Shown: positions 1 through 5,584, counted from the first letter of the stretch. The stretch is DNA of 6,142 nucleotides from an uncultured Bacteroidota bacterium (GCA_913056475.1 CAJXMS010000140.1:1-6142); one strand, 5' to 3'. The notes: generated by a model not told the origin, from the sequence alone. Made by a program: numbers and translations.

Positions 1-511
1 TGTTCCGGTGGTAAAAAGATATTTGGAAACGGGCGGGTACCTGCGGGCCCTGCGCCAATATGAAGATAGCTGCGCCGTGCTGGCGCTGCTGAGTGACGTG
101 TACGATGCCAGTGTAAAGGCAGCCGAAGACCGTATGCTGTTCTATCCCCTCGTAGTTCTCCTCCCCGATGCCCGGGAAGGGGGCCTGAGCCGCCTGCGAA
201 AACGGGCCCAGCCTAAAATGCACCCCTTCATTCAAACGGAGGCGCGCTACTTTTTATTCAAAATACACGCCGGTATCCTGGATCAAGAGATCACGGGGCG
301 TAAACATCTTCGCAAACTGGCCGAGCAATACCCCCGTAACCCCATTTTACAGCTGGAATGGGCCCAGCTCTTGCCCGCCTCGATGAAGGAAGAGCGGCAG
401 CAGGTGCGCCAGCGAATGGAGGCCATACTGGAGGAGAATACCGGATCGCTTGATGCCGCCGCCAAAAGCCATTTTAGGGCGCTGTGGCAGGACCAGCAGG
501 AGGATTGGTAA
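1..511 (+). CDS. C-terminal part of a TPR-like protein (partial at the 5' edge)
   Basis: The reading frame is open to the window edge (in-frame codons for Val-Pro precede the GTG at position 8), so this is the last ~169 codons of a longer gene and the GTG is probably internal. The visible part is helical and charged. Around ORF residues 80-120 (numbered from the GTG) the pattern ARYFLFKIHAG...HLRKLAEQYPRNPILQLEWAQLL has TPR-like spacing, and the YPRNP turn is typical of Bacteroidota tetratricopeptide proteins in which successive helices describe a repeat superhelix. No catalytic motif is visible. Such proteins are usually scaffolds, and this one has no assignable partner. It is the only plus-strand gene. 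It converges on the minus-strand TPR gene and overlaps its 3' end by 38 bp (474-511). A hairpin follows the stop directly. Confident that it is coding, less so about the TPR label. Confidence 0.75.
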   Translation, partial: VPVVKRYLETGGYLRALRQYEDSCAVLALLSDVYDASVKAAEDRMLFYPLVVLLPDAREGGLSRLRKRAQPKMHPFIQTEARYFLFKIHAGILDQEITGRKHLRKLAEQYPRNPILQLEWAQLLPASMKEERQQVRQRMEAILEENTGSLDAAAKSHFRALWQDQQEDW

Positions 512-1337
512 AGAGGCCCAGAATGGCCTCTAGCGTTTCCCGCCGGTTTTCCGAACGCTGCTTACGGGCTACCGCCTGGGCCTTGGTAGCGCCGCCCAGG
601 TAGTAGCGCTGAAACCAGGGGATCACCGCTAAAAGGGCATCCAAAAAGCTGTACCGCATGGCCACCCGCACCGACAAGGTAACCAGCGTACCATTGAGCA
701 GCAGGGAGTTAAACCCATTCTTAAAATCTCCGGCGTAGAACTGGCCCAGGCCAGGCAGCAGGTAACTAAGGATACGCGCGGTTTTGGGCTGGGGCCTTTG
801 GAGGGTTTTCTCATCGTGCAGTAAGCGGTAAAATCGTGCCTGACTGAGGCTATCCGGCTGCACCAGCGGCTGCCATTCCTGGTAAGCCGTTTCGTATTCC
901 TGGGTGAGGTAATGGGTAAGTCCCAGGTAAAATTGCAGCTGCCGCTGCTGGCTGGCTTCCGGGGGCGTGGGGGCGGTGTATAGTTCCAATAGGGCCTCCT
1001 GGAAAGCGCCTTTTTGCAGTAAGCTCCGCGCCTTACCCAGCATGGTGCGTGCCTGGGCCTGGGCTTTCCCCTGGTAGAGAAAAAAGGCCCGGTCAAAATA
1101 AGCCAAGGCCGTTTCCGGCTTACCCAGGGCCAGGTAGCAGCGGCCCAGGCTTTCCTGCACCCGGGCCTGGGGGCTATCCTGTTGAAAGAAAGCCACCCGC
1201 TTCAGATAGGCTTCTGCCTGCGCATAATGCGCCTGCTCCAACGCCTGAAAGCCCAGGTCCCGGGTTTCTTGAAGACTTTGGGCCGCTACGACGCTGCCCC
1301 ACAGGCTAATCCAGAGTACGCAGGTAACTTTCCACAT
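474..1337 (-). CDS. Exported TPR protein with C-terminal PGLGQ-type membrane domain
   Basis: 287 residues. The ATG at 1337 was chosen because it opens a signal peptide (hydrophobic to about residue 18, cleavage likely at VVAA/QS). The frame continues further upstream, but only as antisense-like sequence inside the neighbouring gene. Residues ~20-170 are helical repeats: a clear TPR-like unit lies at ~58-89 (ESLGRCYLALGKPETALAYF), with further units at ~105-150. Residues 181-206 contain SYLLPGLGQFYAGDFKNGFNS followed by hydrophobic stretches to ~240, so the C-terminus is probably membrane-inserted. The motif resembles the PGLGQxYxG segment of TM2/DUF5683-like proteins, from family memory. It is the last gene of a four-gene operon, overlapping its upstream neighbour by 32 bp. 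The neighbour carries the same motif (12 of 22 residues identical there), so the pair may work together or derive from duplication. Function unknown; TPRs suggest protein-protein contacts in the periplasm. Confidence 0.82.
   Translation of the reverse strand: MWKVTCVLWISLWGSVVAAQSLQETRDLGFQALEQAHYAQAEAYLKRVAFFQQDSPQARVQESLGRCYLALGKPETALAYFDRAFFLYQGKAQAQARTMLGKARSLLQKGAFQEALLELYTAPTPPEASQQRQLQFYLGLTHYLTQEYETAYQEWQPLVQPDSLSQARFYRLLHDEKTLQRPQPKTARILSYLLPGLGQFYAGDFKNGFNSLLLNGTLVTLSVRVAMRYSFLDALLAVIPWFQRYYLGGATKAQAVARKQRSENRRETLEAILGLFTNPPAGPATAP
512..531 (+). terminator. Hairpin directly after the plus-strand stop codon
   Basis: A perfect 7-bp inverted repeat (AGAGGCC, 6-nt loop CAGAAT, GGCCTCT) begins one base after the TAA at 509-511. 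The T-run that follows is weak on both strands (AGCGTTT on plus, CTTTACC on minus), so it is not a textbook intrinsic terminator. Its placement suggests that it ends the plus-strand transcript. It also lies inside the coding end of the convergent minus-strand gene. Confidence 0.4.
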
Positions 1338-2136
1338 CTCGATGGTAGGCTTCTTCTTGGCGGTTATTGTATTGCTGGGCGGCTTTAACGGAGCCGTAGA
1401 TATTGCCGGCGTAAAAGGCGGTACCAATCCCGGCGGCAATCCAGCCCAGGGCGCTCTGGGCGCCCCGCTTGGTGAATCCCCGGTAAGCGCCAAAGGCGTT
1501 GGCCCCCACAAAAACCAGGGAAAAGAGGCCGTCTTTCCACTGCCCCGTGTATACCTTACCCAGGCCAGGTACCAGGCCGCTAAGCAGGCCACTCAGGAAG
1601 GGACTCTTGCGCGGGATGGCCGCCGAACGATCTACCAGACTGAGCAGGGCGGGATCCTTGATCTTTTGGCGGGCCGGCAAGCTTTGCGCCTCCTGATAAC
1701 GAGCACGCAGCAGAAGCAAAGACAATTGCTGCTTTTGGCCGTAGCGTGGGGCAAAAGGATATTGCCGGGCCACCTGATAAGCGCTATCGAGCTGGCCATC
1801 GCGGCGCAGCAAAGCCAAATAAGCGCGTGCCTGGGGCCGGGGCGCCTGGCTCAGCCGGGGATAGAGCCGCTGGAAGCGGGCCACGCCCCGGTCATAAGCG
1901 CCCGCCAGCTGGTAAGTCTGCAGGATTTTTAGGGCCAGGGTATCATTATGGGCTTGCATATAGTAAAGCCGCTCCCATTCGGCCAGCGCGGTTTGGTAGT
2001 CTTTGCTTTCCATCAGAAACCTTACATAGCGCCGGGTAGCACTGGAATCGAAAAGATCTTGCTGGGCGTAGGAAGCGGCCATACCCAGCAAAAACAAGAC
2101 GGCCGTAAAGAAGCGTCTTTTTTGCTTAGTGTACAT
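1306..2136 (-). CDS. Exported TPR-like protein with PGLGKVYTG membrane motif
   Basis: 276 residues from an ATG at 2136. Residues 1-24 form a good signal peptide (basic KQKRR, hydrophobic core, cleavage at SYA/QQ). Residues ~32-150 are TPR-like helices with the family spacing (KDYQTALAEWERLYY; LQTYQLAGAYDRGVARFQRLYP; GQLDSAYQVARQYP). After a linker ending near Pro179, residues 186-207 read SGLVPGLGKVYTGQWKDGLF, followed by two hydrophobic glycine-rich stretches (~206-218 and ~229-250) and a charged tail. This resembles TM2-like and DUF5683-like modules. The start overlaps the end of the YidD-family gene by 11 bp and the end overlaps the next TPR gene by 32 bp, so translational coupling is likely. 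No Shine-Dalgarno sequence is visible. Together with the downstream paralogue it may form a membrane-anchored periplasmic assembly factor; that role is inference from context only. Confidence 0.82.
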   Translation of the reverse strand: MYTKQKRRFFTAVLFLLGMAASYAQQDLFDSSATRRYVRFLMESKDYQTALAEWERLYYMQAHNDTLALKILQTYQLAGAYDRGVARFQRLYPRLSQAPRPQARAYLALLRRDGQLDSAYQVARQYPFAPRYGQKQQLSLLLLRARYQEAQSLPARQKIKDPALLSLVDRSAAIPRKSPFLSGLLSGLVPGLGKVYTGQWKDGLFSLVFVGANAFGAYRGFTKRGAQSALGWIAAGIGTAFYAGNIYGSVKAAQQYNNRQEEAYHRDVESYLRTLD

Positions 2137-2527
2137 GGACAGAATCTATGGCCAGGCCGGTTTTACGGTTGCGTTGGTACTGATCCAGGGCCAGGGGATG
2201 GCAGCGCATAAGGCGGTCCAGGGCGTTCAGTCCGCCGCCCAGCATCCCCCGGGCCTCAATGGAGTGCAGGGCGTACACACTGCAGGAGGGTTGAAAATTG
2301 CAGCTCTGCATGTCCTGGGAAGAGATGAGAAATTTATAGCCCGTAAACAGCAGCCTGAGCAACTCCTTTAGTTCGTTTTCTCCCCGGTACTGGTAGCTAT
2401 AATCAGGCCCCTGGGGCGCCTCGGTAAACTGCCGGGCCAGCGCCAGGTCCTGGGCCGATTGGCCCCGCAGCCCTACCGGGCTACTGAGGAGCAGAAAAGC
2501 GATAATGCTCAGGATGATCGGTTTCAT
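2126..2527 (-). CDS. yidD: YidD-family membrane protein insertion factor, signal-peptide form
   Basis: 133 residues. The ATG at 2527 opens a signal peptide (KPIILSIIAFLLLSS, cleavage near GLRG/QS); the frame extends upstream only into the overlapping neighbour. Residues 56-111 are the YidD (DUF37) domain: LLRLLFTGYKFLISS, then C76-N-F-Q-P-S-C82-S-V-Y-A, then G-x-L-x-G-G-L-x-A-L-D-R-L-M-R-C109-H-P. In E. coli, YidD is a short (~85 residue) inner-membrane-associated protein that helps YidC/Sec insertion of membrane proteins. This copy differs in having a cleavable-looking signal peptide plus a ~30-residue linker, and in ending YQRNRKTGLAIDSVHVH instead of the usual GGYDPVP. From memory, the ending resembles exported Bacteroidota homologues. 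No yidC, rnpA or rpmH lies nearby. It overlaps the LolA-like gene by 47 bp and the TPR gene by 11 bp. Family assignment is secure; whether it acts in insertion is not. Confidence 0.88.
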   Translation of the reverse strand: MKPIILSIIAFLLLSSPVGLRGQSAQDLALARQFTEAPQGPDYSYQYRGENELKELLRLLFTGYKFLISSQDMQSCNFQPSCSVYALHSIEARGMLGGGLNALDRLMRCHPLALDQYQRNRKTGLAIDSVHVH

Positions 2528-3158
2528 TGACACGTATTTGCGAGTAATTGGTCTTTTGGTACTGCTTGCCTTCGTCCAGAAAGAAGATGTCGATGAGCTC
2601 GGTGGGGAATTCCAGTCCATTGATATTTTGGTATTTACGGAAAAACTGTTTGCGCAGCACCTCCTCCTCCGCGTTAAAAAAGACGATGCCGTAGAGGCGG
2701 TTGGCTTTGCTGGAGATCAGAACCTTGCCCAGGGTGCTGCTCAGGGGTCCGGGCGGCCGCCAGGTAGAGATCACCAGATCCCCTTCCTTTTCCACCCCTT
2801 CCAGATCATAGATGGATCCTTTGAGGCCATAATGACGTAAGTCATTATTGAGGGCGAGATGAAAAAGCGAAAAATCCGCCACGGAGGCCCCTACGGTAGC
2901 TTCCAAAAGGCTGTCGCTTTGGTAGCGAAAGATGGAAGAATCGGAGAAAACCCAGGTTTGCTCCTGGGGAAAGCGAATGTCGTAGATAAGCTGACCGATG
3001 TTTTCATCGTAGAAGAGCCGCCCCATGGTAAGATTGCCCAGGCTATCGCCCTGAGACTTGACGCTAAAATCGGCGCTAATCCGGTAAAAATCCTGGGCCG
3101 GCAGCATCGTTCCCGTGCCTAACAGGGTAATGATGAATAAGAGAGCGGGGATGCGCAT
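2481..3158 (-). CDS. Exported LolA-like (outer-membrane lipoprotein carrier fold) protein
   Basis: 225 residues. The ATG at 3158 is preferred over an in-frame TTG at 3179, because it opens directly on the signal peptide (RIPALLFIITLLGTG, cleavage near LPA/QD) and because the TTG overlaps the -7 promoter box. The mature protein is rich in alternating beta-strand patterns: ISADFSVKS, GRLFYDENIGQLIYDIRFP, QTWVFSDSSIFRY, LVISTWRPP, GKVLISS, RLYGIVFFNAEEEVL, and a late NGLEFPTEL segment. Antiparallel strands of this kind, ending in a 'folded back on itself' FPTE section, recall LolA/LolB-like lipoprotein-carrier domains. The assignment is by pattern only and could be another beta-barrel-half fold. 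It is first in the operon with yidD and two TPR genes, and overlaps yidD by 47 bp. A LolA-like carrier beside a YidD homologue suggests envelope protein or lipoprotein handling (inference). Confidence 0.75.
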   Translation of the reverse strand: MRIPALLFIITLLGTGTMLPAQDFYRISADFSVKSQGDSLGNLTMGRLFYDENIGQLIYDIRFPQEQTWVFSDSSIFRYQSDSLLEATVGASVADFSLFHLALNNDLRHYGLKGSIYDLEGVEKEGDLVISTWRPPGPLSSTLGKVLISSKANRLYGIVFFNAEEEVLRKQFFRKYQNINGLEFPTELIDIFFLDEGKQYQKTNYSQIRVNETDHPEHYRFSAPQ

Positions 3159-3176
3159 AAATAAAGAAGAAAGCGC

Positions 3177-3206
3177 CAAAGATAGGATTTACAATTAAGG
3201 CCTAAA
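3177..3206 (-). promoter_or_regulatory. Bacteroidota-type promoter for the LolA-like/yidD operon
   Basis: On the minus strand, TATCTTTG (3177-3184) is a perfect match to the Bacteroidota -7 consensus TAnnTTTG. Upstream, TTTA (3203-3206) sits at the right distance for the -33 TTTG element but has one mismatch. The start codon follows about 18 nt downstream of the -7 box, leaving a very short leader. A 5-bp inverted repeat AAAGC/GCTTT (3204-3218) overlaps the -33 element and could be an operator, but it is short. Confidence 0.5.
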
Positions 3207-3221
3207 GCACTAAGCTTTGCT

Positions 3222-3683
3222 CTACAAGGATTGCCAAGACAAAAGCCCGAGGTATGCCACAAGCCCCGTAATAAAGGCTGCGCTCCACCAACAAGCGCTA
3301 CGGGCCTCTTTGGTAAGCTTGGGGTCTTCGGTAGCCCGGTACACCATCCATACGCCGGCGGGCATCAAACAATAACCCCAGGTGGATGCAGAAATACCGA
3401 GGGGGGTTTTTACCGTTGAATCAGCCACCGCCGCCACCGGGTGGACCTGCCGGGCCAAGGGAGCGGCCTGAGCGGGATAATGCATCTGCAAATCCCGATA
3501 CGTCCATTGCGGGTGATCCCGAAGTAGGCGTTCCGGGTACGCAAAGGACTGGCCCCAATTTTCCGATGGGATACGCGCCTTGAAGTGGCAGGTAGAATCA
3601 TCAGTGCCCCGCAAGGAATGGCCCTCCAAAAGAAATGCCAGGGCCACAAAGTAGAGAGGCAGTGGAAGTTGTACAGAAATCAT
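3222..3683 (-). CDS. Array paralogue P5: small exported two-segment membrane protein
   Basis: 153 residues from ATG 3683; longer in-frame starts would run into the upstream gene. A hydrophobic leader (~6-19) gives a signal peptide, though no clean cleavage site is obvious. The exported part (~25-95) contains CHF at 32-34 and the family motif D-H-P-Q-W-T-Y-R-D-L at 56-65. Then comes LGISASTWGYC (95-105), membrane segment 1 (~101-116), a charged loop TEDPKLTKEARSA (118-130) and membrane segment 2 (~131-150). Cysteines 105 and 131 occupy the positions of C91 and C117 in paralogues P2 and P4, with the same 26-residue spacing. It is the most diverged two-segment member in the exported domain. It starts only 13 nt after the T-run of P4's terminator, with no visible promoter, so expression probably depends on read-through. 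Function unknown. Confidence 0.75.
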   Translation of the reverse strand: MISVQLPLPLYFVALAFLLEGHSLRGTDDSTCHFKARIPSENWGQSFAYPERLLRDHPQWTYRDLQMHYPAQAAPLARQVHPVAAVADSTVKTPLGISASTWGYCLMPAGVWMVYRATEDPKLTKEARSACWWSAAFITGLVAYLGLLSWQSL

Positions 3684-3696
3684 CTTGGGAAGGTAT

Positions 3697-3727
3697 AAAA
3701 AAACCCCTTTCCCGGGCGAGAAAGGGG
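3697..3727 (-). terminator. Intrinsic terminator after P4
   Basis: Read on the minus strand, CCCCTTTC (3727-3720) pairs perfectly with GAAAGGGG (3711-3704) around an 8-nt loop, and seven T residues follow (3703-3697). This is a textbook rho-independent terminator, 24 nt after the P4 stop. It lies within the leader of P5, whose ATG is 13 nt beyond the T-run. Confidence 0.88.
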
Positions 3728-3751
3728 CTTCTGGTGTAATCAGAAAAAGAA

Positions 3752-4180
3752 CTAAATGGTACTTGCTGAAGCAAATAAAGTACCAGCCGTTATTAGCCAT
3801 ATGGCAAGCCCCACAACTGTTACCCCCACACAGCCCCACAGAGCTTGCTTGGTTTCCTCTTTATCCTCGGTAACGAAGTAGACGATAGCCAGTCCGGCTA
3901 CCCCAAGGCAGGCACCCCATATCCAGGAAGGAACGCCCAGGGGCGGCTCAGACTGGGTAGCCCCGATAACGGGCGTAGCGGAAAGGTTTACATCCAGGTT
4001 TTGGTTGAGTTCCTGGTAGCTCACCCCGGGGTTTTCAGCCACGAAGCTTTCGGCAGCTTCTACCTGCTGTAGTGCCTGATCCATTTCGGCTTCGTTGAAA
4101 TTAAAGTGGTTTGCGTTGCCAGCAAAGGCAGTAAAAACCACGGCCATAAACAGGCTGAGCGTAAGAGTTGCTTTTTTCAT
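3752..4180 (-). CDS. Array paralogue P4: small exported two-segment membrane protein
   Basis: 142 residues. MKK start, hydrophobic core and a standard AFA/GN cleavage site after residue 20 give a confident signal peptide. HFNFNE (25-30) and the acidic helix EMDQALQQVEAAESF lead into the family motif N-P-G-V-S-Y-Q-E-L (50-58). A linker follows, then PSWIWGAC (84-91), membrane segment 1 (~86-103), the charged loop TEDKEETKQ (104-112) and membrane segment 2 (~113-136), with C91 and C117. The predicted topology is an exported N-terminal domain, a short cytoplasmic loop and an exported C-terminus. A gapless hand alignment with P2 gives about 70 identities in 139 positions, highest in the first membrane segment and loop (AGLAIVYFVTE, ALWGCV). 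The leader sequence before the ATG also resembles that of P2 (AATCAA...). Followed by its own strong terminator. I do not recognise the family; no enzyme motif is present. Confidence 0.85.
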   Translation of the reverse strand: MKKATLTLSLFMAVVFTAFAGNANHFNFNEAEMDQALQQVEAAESFVAENPGVSYQELNQNLDVNLSATPVIGATQSEPPLGVPSWIWGACLGVAGLAIVYFVTEDKEETKQALWGCVGVTVVGLAIWLITAGTLFASASTI

Positions 4181-4324
4181 AGAACAAAAGTTTAATTGAT
4201 TTAGGCGGTAAATATAGAAAAATAAAGAGCGAACCTGAGAGCAAAATGTGCCGTTACCCCCCTTCGCTGCGTAGTTGGTTAAAAAGCATGCCAGGGCTGT
4301 ACTAAAAGGATTTTTGGGTCACCC
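4181..4324. other. Intergenic region between P3 and P4
   Basis: 144 bp without a gene. It holds the P4 leader and the tentative -7 box, and a 9-bp palindrome GGGTCACCC (4316-4324) directly after the P3 stop. The palindrome has too small a loop to act as a terminator. No convincing terminator for P3 is visible, so P3 may be co-transcribed with P4. Confidence 0.5.
4209..4216 (-). promoter_or_regulatory. Possible -7 promoter box of P4
   Basis: TATATTTA on the minus strand matches five of the six fixed positions of TAnnTTTG and lies about 28 nt before the P4 start, in an AT-rich patch. No -33 TTG is found at the right spacing (a TTTG occurs 25 nt upstream), so this is tentative. Confidence 0.3.
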
Positions 4325-4744
4325 TTAGCCAGAGGAAGGTATAGTTGAAAGGATAAAGCCTATTATGAGCAATTTCTGCAGGAGGCAACCGAGCCCTGCG
4401 GCAAGTCCCTCTTTTGAATCGCTGGAATTGAGCATAACCAGAACAAACCCGGCTTCTCCCAAAACACAACCCCACAACCAGGCTGGAAGGTCCCCAATCG
4501 GCCCGCTTGATTTCTCATACATATCGGGCTCGGCAGATACGGCCTTTCTTAAATGGGAAGGTAGCCCCCGAAAGGTACACCCCGGGTGGTGTCCTAAAAA
4601 GGCTTCGACGGCGCGTGGTTTTCTCAATGCCCCTTTGAGCGCTTCCTCATCAAAATCAAAATAAACCGCGGGCCCAGCGCGAAGGGAGGAAGCAGCCATG
4701 ATCAAAATTGAAAATAGCACGAGGACTTGAGCAAGTTTCTGCAT
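4325..4744 (-). CDS. Array paralogue P3: small exported two-segment membrane protein
   Basis: 139 residues from ATG 4744. An in-frame TTG at 4810 would add 22 residues ahead of an already good signal peptide and is rejected. The leader is hydrophobic to residue ~20, with cleavage at LRA/GP (23/24). FDFDEEAL (29-36) corresponds to HFNFNEAE of P4. The family motif is H-H-P-G-C-T-F-R-G-L (52-61). PAWLWGC (87-93) opens membrane segment 1 (~88-105), then a short loop NSSDSKEG (106-113) and membrane segment 2 (~114-133). C120 aligns with C117 of P2 and P4, while the segment-1 cysteine (C93) is shifted by one position. The loop is less acidic than in P2 and P4. In slot order it corresponds to P1: both precede an MKK-type member (P4, P2). 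Function unknown; membership of the array family is clear from motif order. Confidence 0.78.
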   Translation of the reverse strand: MQKLAQVLVLFSILIMAASSLRAGPAVYFDFDEEALKGALRKPRAVEAFLGHHPGCTFRGLPSHLRKAVSAEPDMYEKSSGPIGDLPAWLWGCVLGEAGFVLVMLNSSDSKEGLAAGLGCLLQKLLIIGFILSTIPSSG

Positions 4745-4928
4745 GGTAAAAGATTGTTGCGGCAATGAAAACAGGAAAATAAGCCTACCAAACCATCTAG
4801 ACCAGCGCAAGGGATACGGAGATTTAAAATTAAAAAAACCTTAGGAGCCCACCAAATACGGGCGCAGGATGAAGCCTGCTATAATTCATTTTCTTGGACA
4901 GATCCTAAATAAGTATAAACGCTAACAG
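4745..4928. other. Upstream region of P3, no gene seen
   Basis: 184 bp in which I see no supportable gene on either strand. It contains an AT-rich patch with a seven-A run (4832-4838; T-run on minus) and a small hairpin GCAGG/CCTGC (4864-4879). No promoter box with a good TAnnTTTG match was found for P3. The nearest candidate is TAGGCTTA with a TTG 20 nt upstream, which is weak. Confidence 0.4.
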
Positions 4929-5069
4929 TCAGAAGGGGTGGCCCACGTCATAAACTGGGGCAGGTCCATTAGAATGACCAGGATAAACCTGGTGCTGGCA
5001 TGGGTGCCCTTCTCGAGAAAAGGAGCCGGGCAAACAGAAGTAAATTACCCCGGGGGTGAGATTGATCAT
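4929..5069 (-). pseudogene. Probable decayed copy of P5 downstream of P2
   Basis: A 46-codon minus-strand frame starts with ATG at 5069. Its first 22 residues share M1, I2, F17 and E20-G21-H22 with P5 at identical positions. The stronger evidence is the context. P5 is preceded by terminator, TATACCT, 7 nt, ATGAT. Here, after P2's terminator, there is TATACCT, and once a 17-bp tandem duplication is collapsed, exactly 7 nt and ATGAT. A second frame downstream encodes ILMDLPQFMTW, weakly like P5's LLRDHPQWTY, which would require a frameshift and a deletion of about 65 nt. No intact membrane segments remain. Reading: a P5-like gene duplicated with the P2/P4 gene and then decayed. It could instead be chance similarity in the coding part. 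Confidence 0.38.
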
Positions 5070-5096
5070 TGCGCCGAGGGATGAAGTGCGCCGAGG
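5070..5096. repeat. 10-bp direct repeat, 17-bp period
   Basis: TGCGCCGAGG occurs at 5070-5079 and 5087-5096, separated by 7 nt. It lies between P2's terminator and the start of the putative P5 remnant, and looks like a short tandem duplication of the leader. Confidence 0.7.
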
Positions 5097-5135
5097 TATA
5101 AAAATGAAAAACCCCTCGCCTTTAACGAGGGGTTT
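5097..5135 (-). terminator. Intrinsic terminator after P2
   Basis: On the minus strand, AAACCCCTCG (5135-5126) pairs perfectly with CGAGGGGTTT (5118-5109) around a 7-nt loop, followed by a T-rich tract ending TTTTTATA (about 5104-5097). It begins 29 nt after the P2 stop. The tail shares an 11-bp stretch with the tail of P4's terminator (plus strand AGGTATAAAAA at 5094-5104 and 3691-3701). Confidence 0.87.
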
Positions 5136-5164
5136 GGGGACAGCTCAAGAAGTAAAAGGAGGGC

Positions 5165-5584
5165 TTAATAGACCGCCAGGGAACCTATTCCGGCAATAAA
5201 ATACACCGCCACATAAATAACGGTAGAAGCAACACAGCCCCAAAGGGCTTTAACCGTTTCGTCTTTATTTTCCGTAACAAAATAAACGATAGCCAGACCA
5301 GCAATACCACAACATCCGCCCCAGCAAAATGAAGGTATCCCCAGCGCTTTTTCCGGCTGGCCCTTGCTGATGACCGGCCGGGGCGATAACTTTATGCCCC
5401 AATCTTTATGGAGCTCTTGATAAGTGGCCCCCGGGTGCTGTTGTACCAATTTTTCTGCGGCCTCTGCCTGCTGGAGCGCTTGATCCAACTCTGATTGATT
5501 GAAGCGGAAATGCTCGCTGCTGCTAGCGCACACCCCGAAAAATAAAAGCATGACCATGCCAAACGTTAGAGCTACTTTTTTCAT
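5165..5584 (-). CDS. Array paralogue P2: small exported two-segment membrane protein
   Basis: 139 residues. MKK start, hydrophobic core, cleavage at VCA/SS after residue 20. HFRFNQ (25-30), then SELDQALQQAEAAEKLV and the motif H-P-G-A-T-Y-Q-E-L (50-58). Next come PSFCWGGCCG (84-93), membrane segment 1 (~86-103), the loop TENKDETVK (104-112) and membrane segment 2 (~113-136). It is the closest relative of P4: about half of positions are identical without a gap, with C91 and C117 in the same places. It has extra cysteines at 87 and 92, making segment 1 unusually cysteine-rich. In the first two-thirds the DNA is also recognisably similar to P4. Its own strong terminator follows 29 nt after the stop. 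The upstream gap to P1 is 107 bp and holds a 12-bp direct repeat but no clear promoter box. Function unknown. Confidence 0.85.
   Translation of the reverse strand: MKKVALTFGMVMLLFFGVCASSSEHFRFNQSELDQALQQAEAAEKLVQQHPGATYQELHKDWGIKLSPRPVISKGQPEKALGIPSFCWGGCCGIAGLAIVYFVTENKDETVKALWGCVASTVIYVAVYFIAGIGSLAVY

Noticed and set aside
1338..1592. N-terminal extension of the last TPR gene to 1592
   Set aside because: The extra 85 residues are Pro/Gly-rich antisense-type sequence inside the neighbouring gene and precede a clean signal peptide that begins at 1337.
1049..2211. Several open plus-strand frames (for example 1342-1932, 1746-2039) opposite the TPR genes
   Set aside because: They are antisense to two well-supported genes with signal peptides and TPR patterns, give low-complexity Pro/Gly/Arg/Ala-rich translations and have no leader of their own.
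3758..3784. Inverted repeat GGTACTT/AAGTACC at the 3' end of P4
   Set aside because: It lies in coding sequence with no T-run, and the strong terminator is just downstream; it may be chance.
3684..3839. Extension of P5 upstream to 3839
   Set aside because: It would overlap P4 and translate through P4's terminator; the ATG at 3683 opens on a hydrophobic leader.
4316..4324. GGGTCACCC palindrome directly after the P3 stop, as a terminator
   Set aside because: The arms are only 4 bp with a one-base loop and there is no clean T-run.
4745..4810. TTG start at 4810 for P3
   Set aside because: It adds 22 residues ahead of a complete signal peptide, unlike the other array members.
4977..5019. Short inverted repeats (ACCAGG/CCTGGT at 4977-4993, TTCTCGAGAA at 5010-5019) as a structured RNA or attachment site
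   Set aside because: The arms are too short and isolated; there is no integrase, tRNA or transposase and no conserved RNA pattern in the window.
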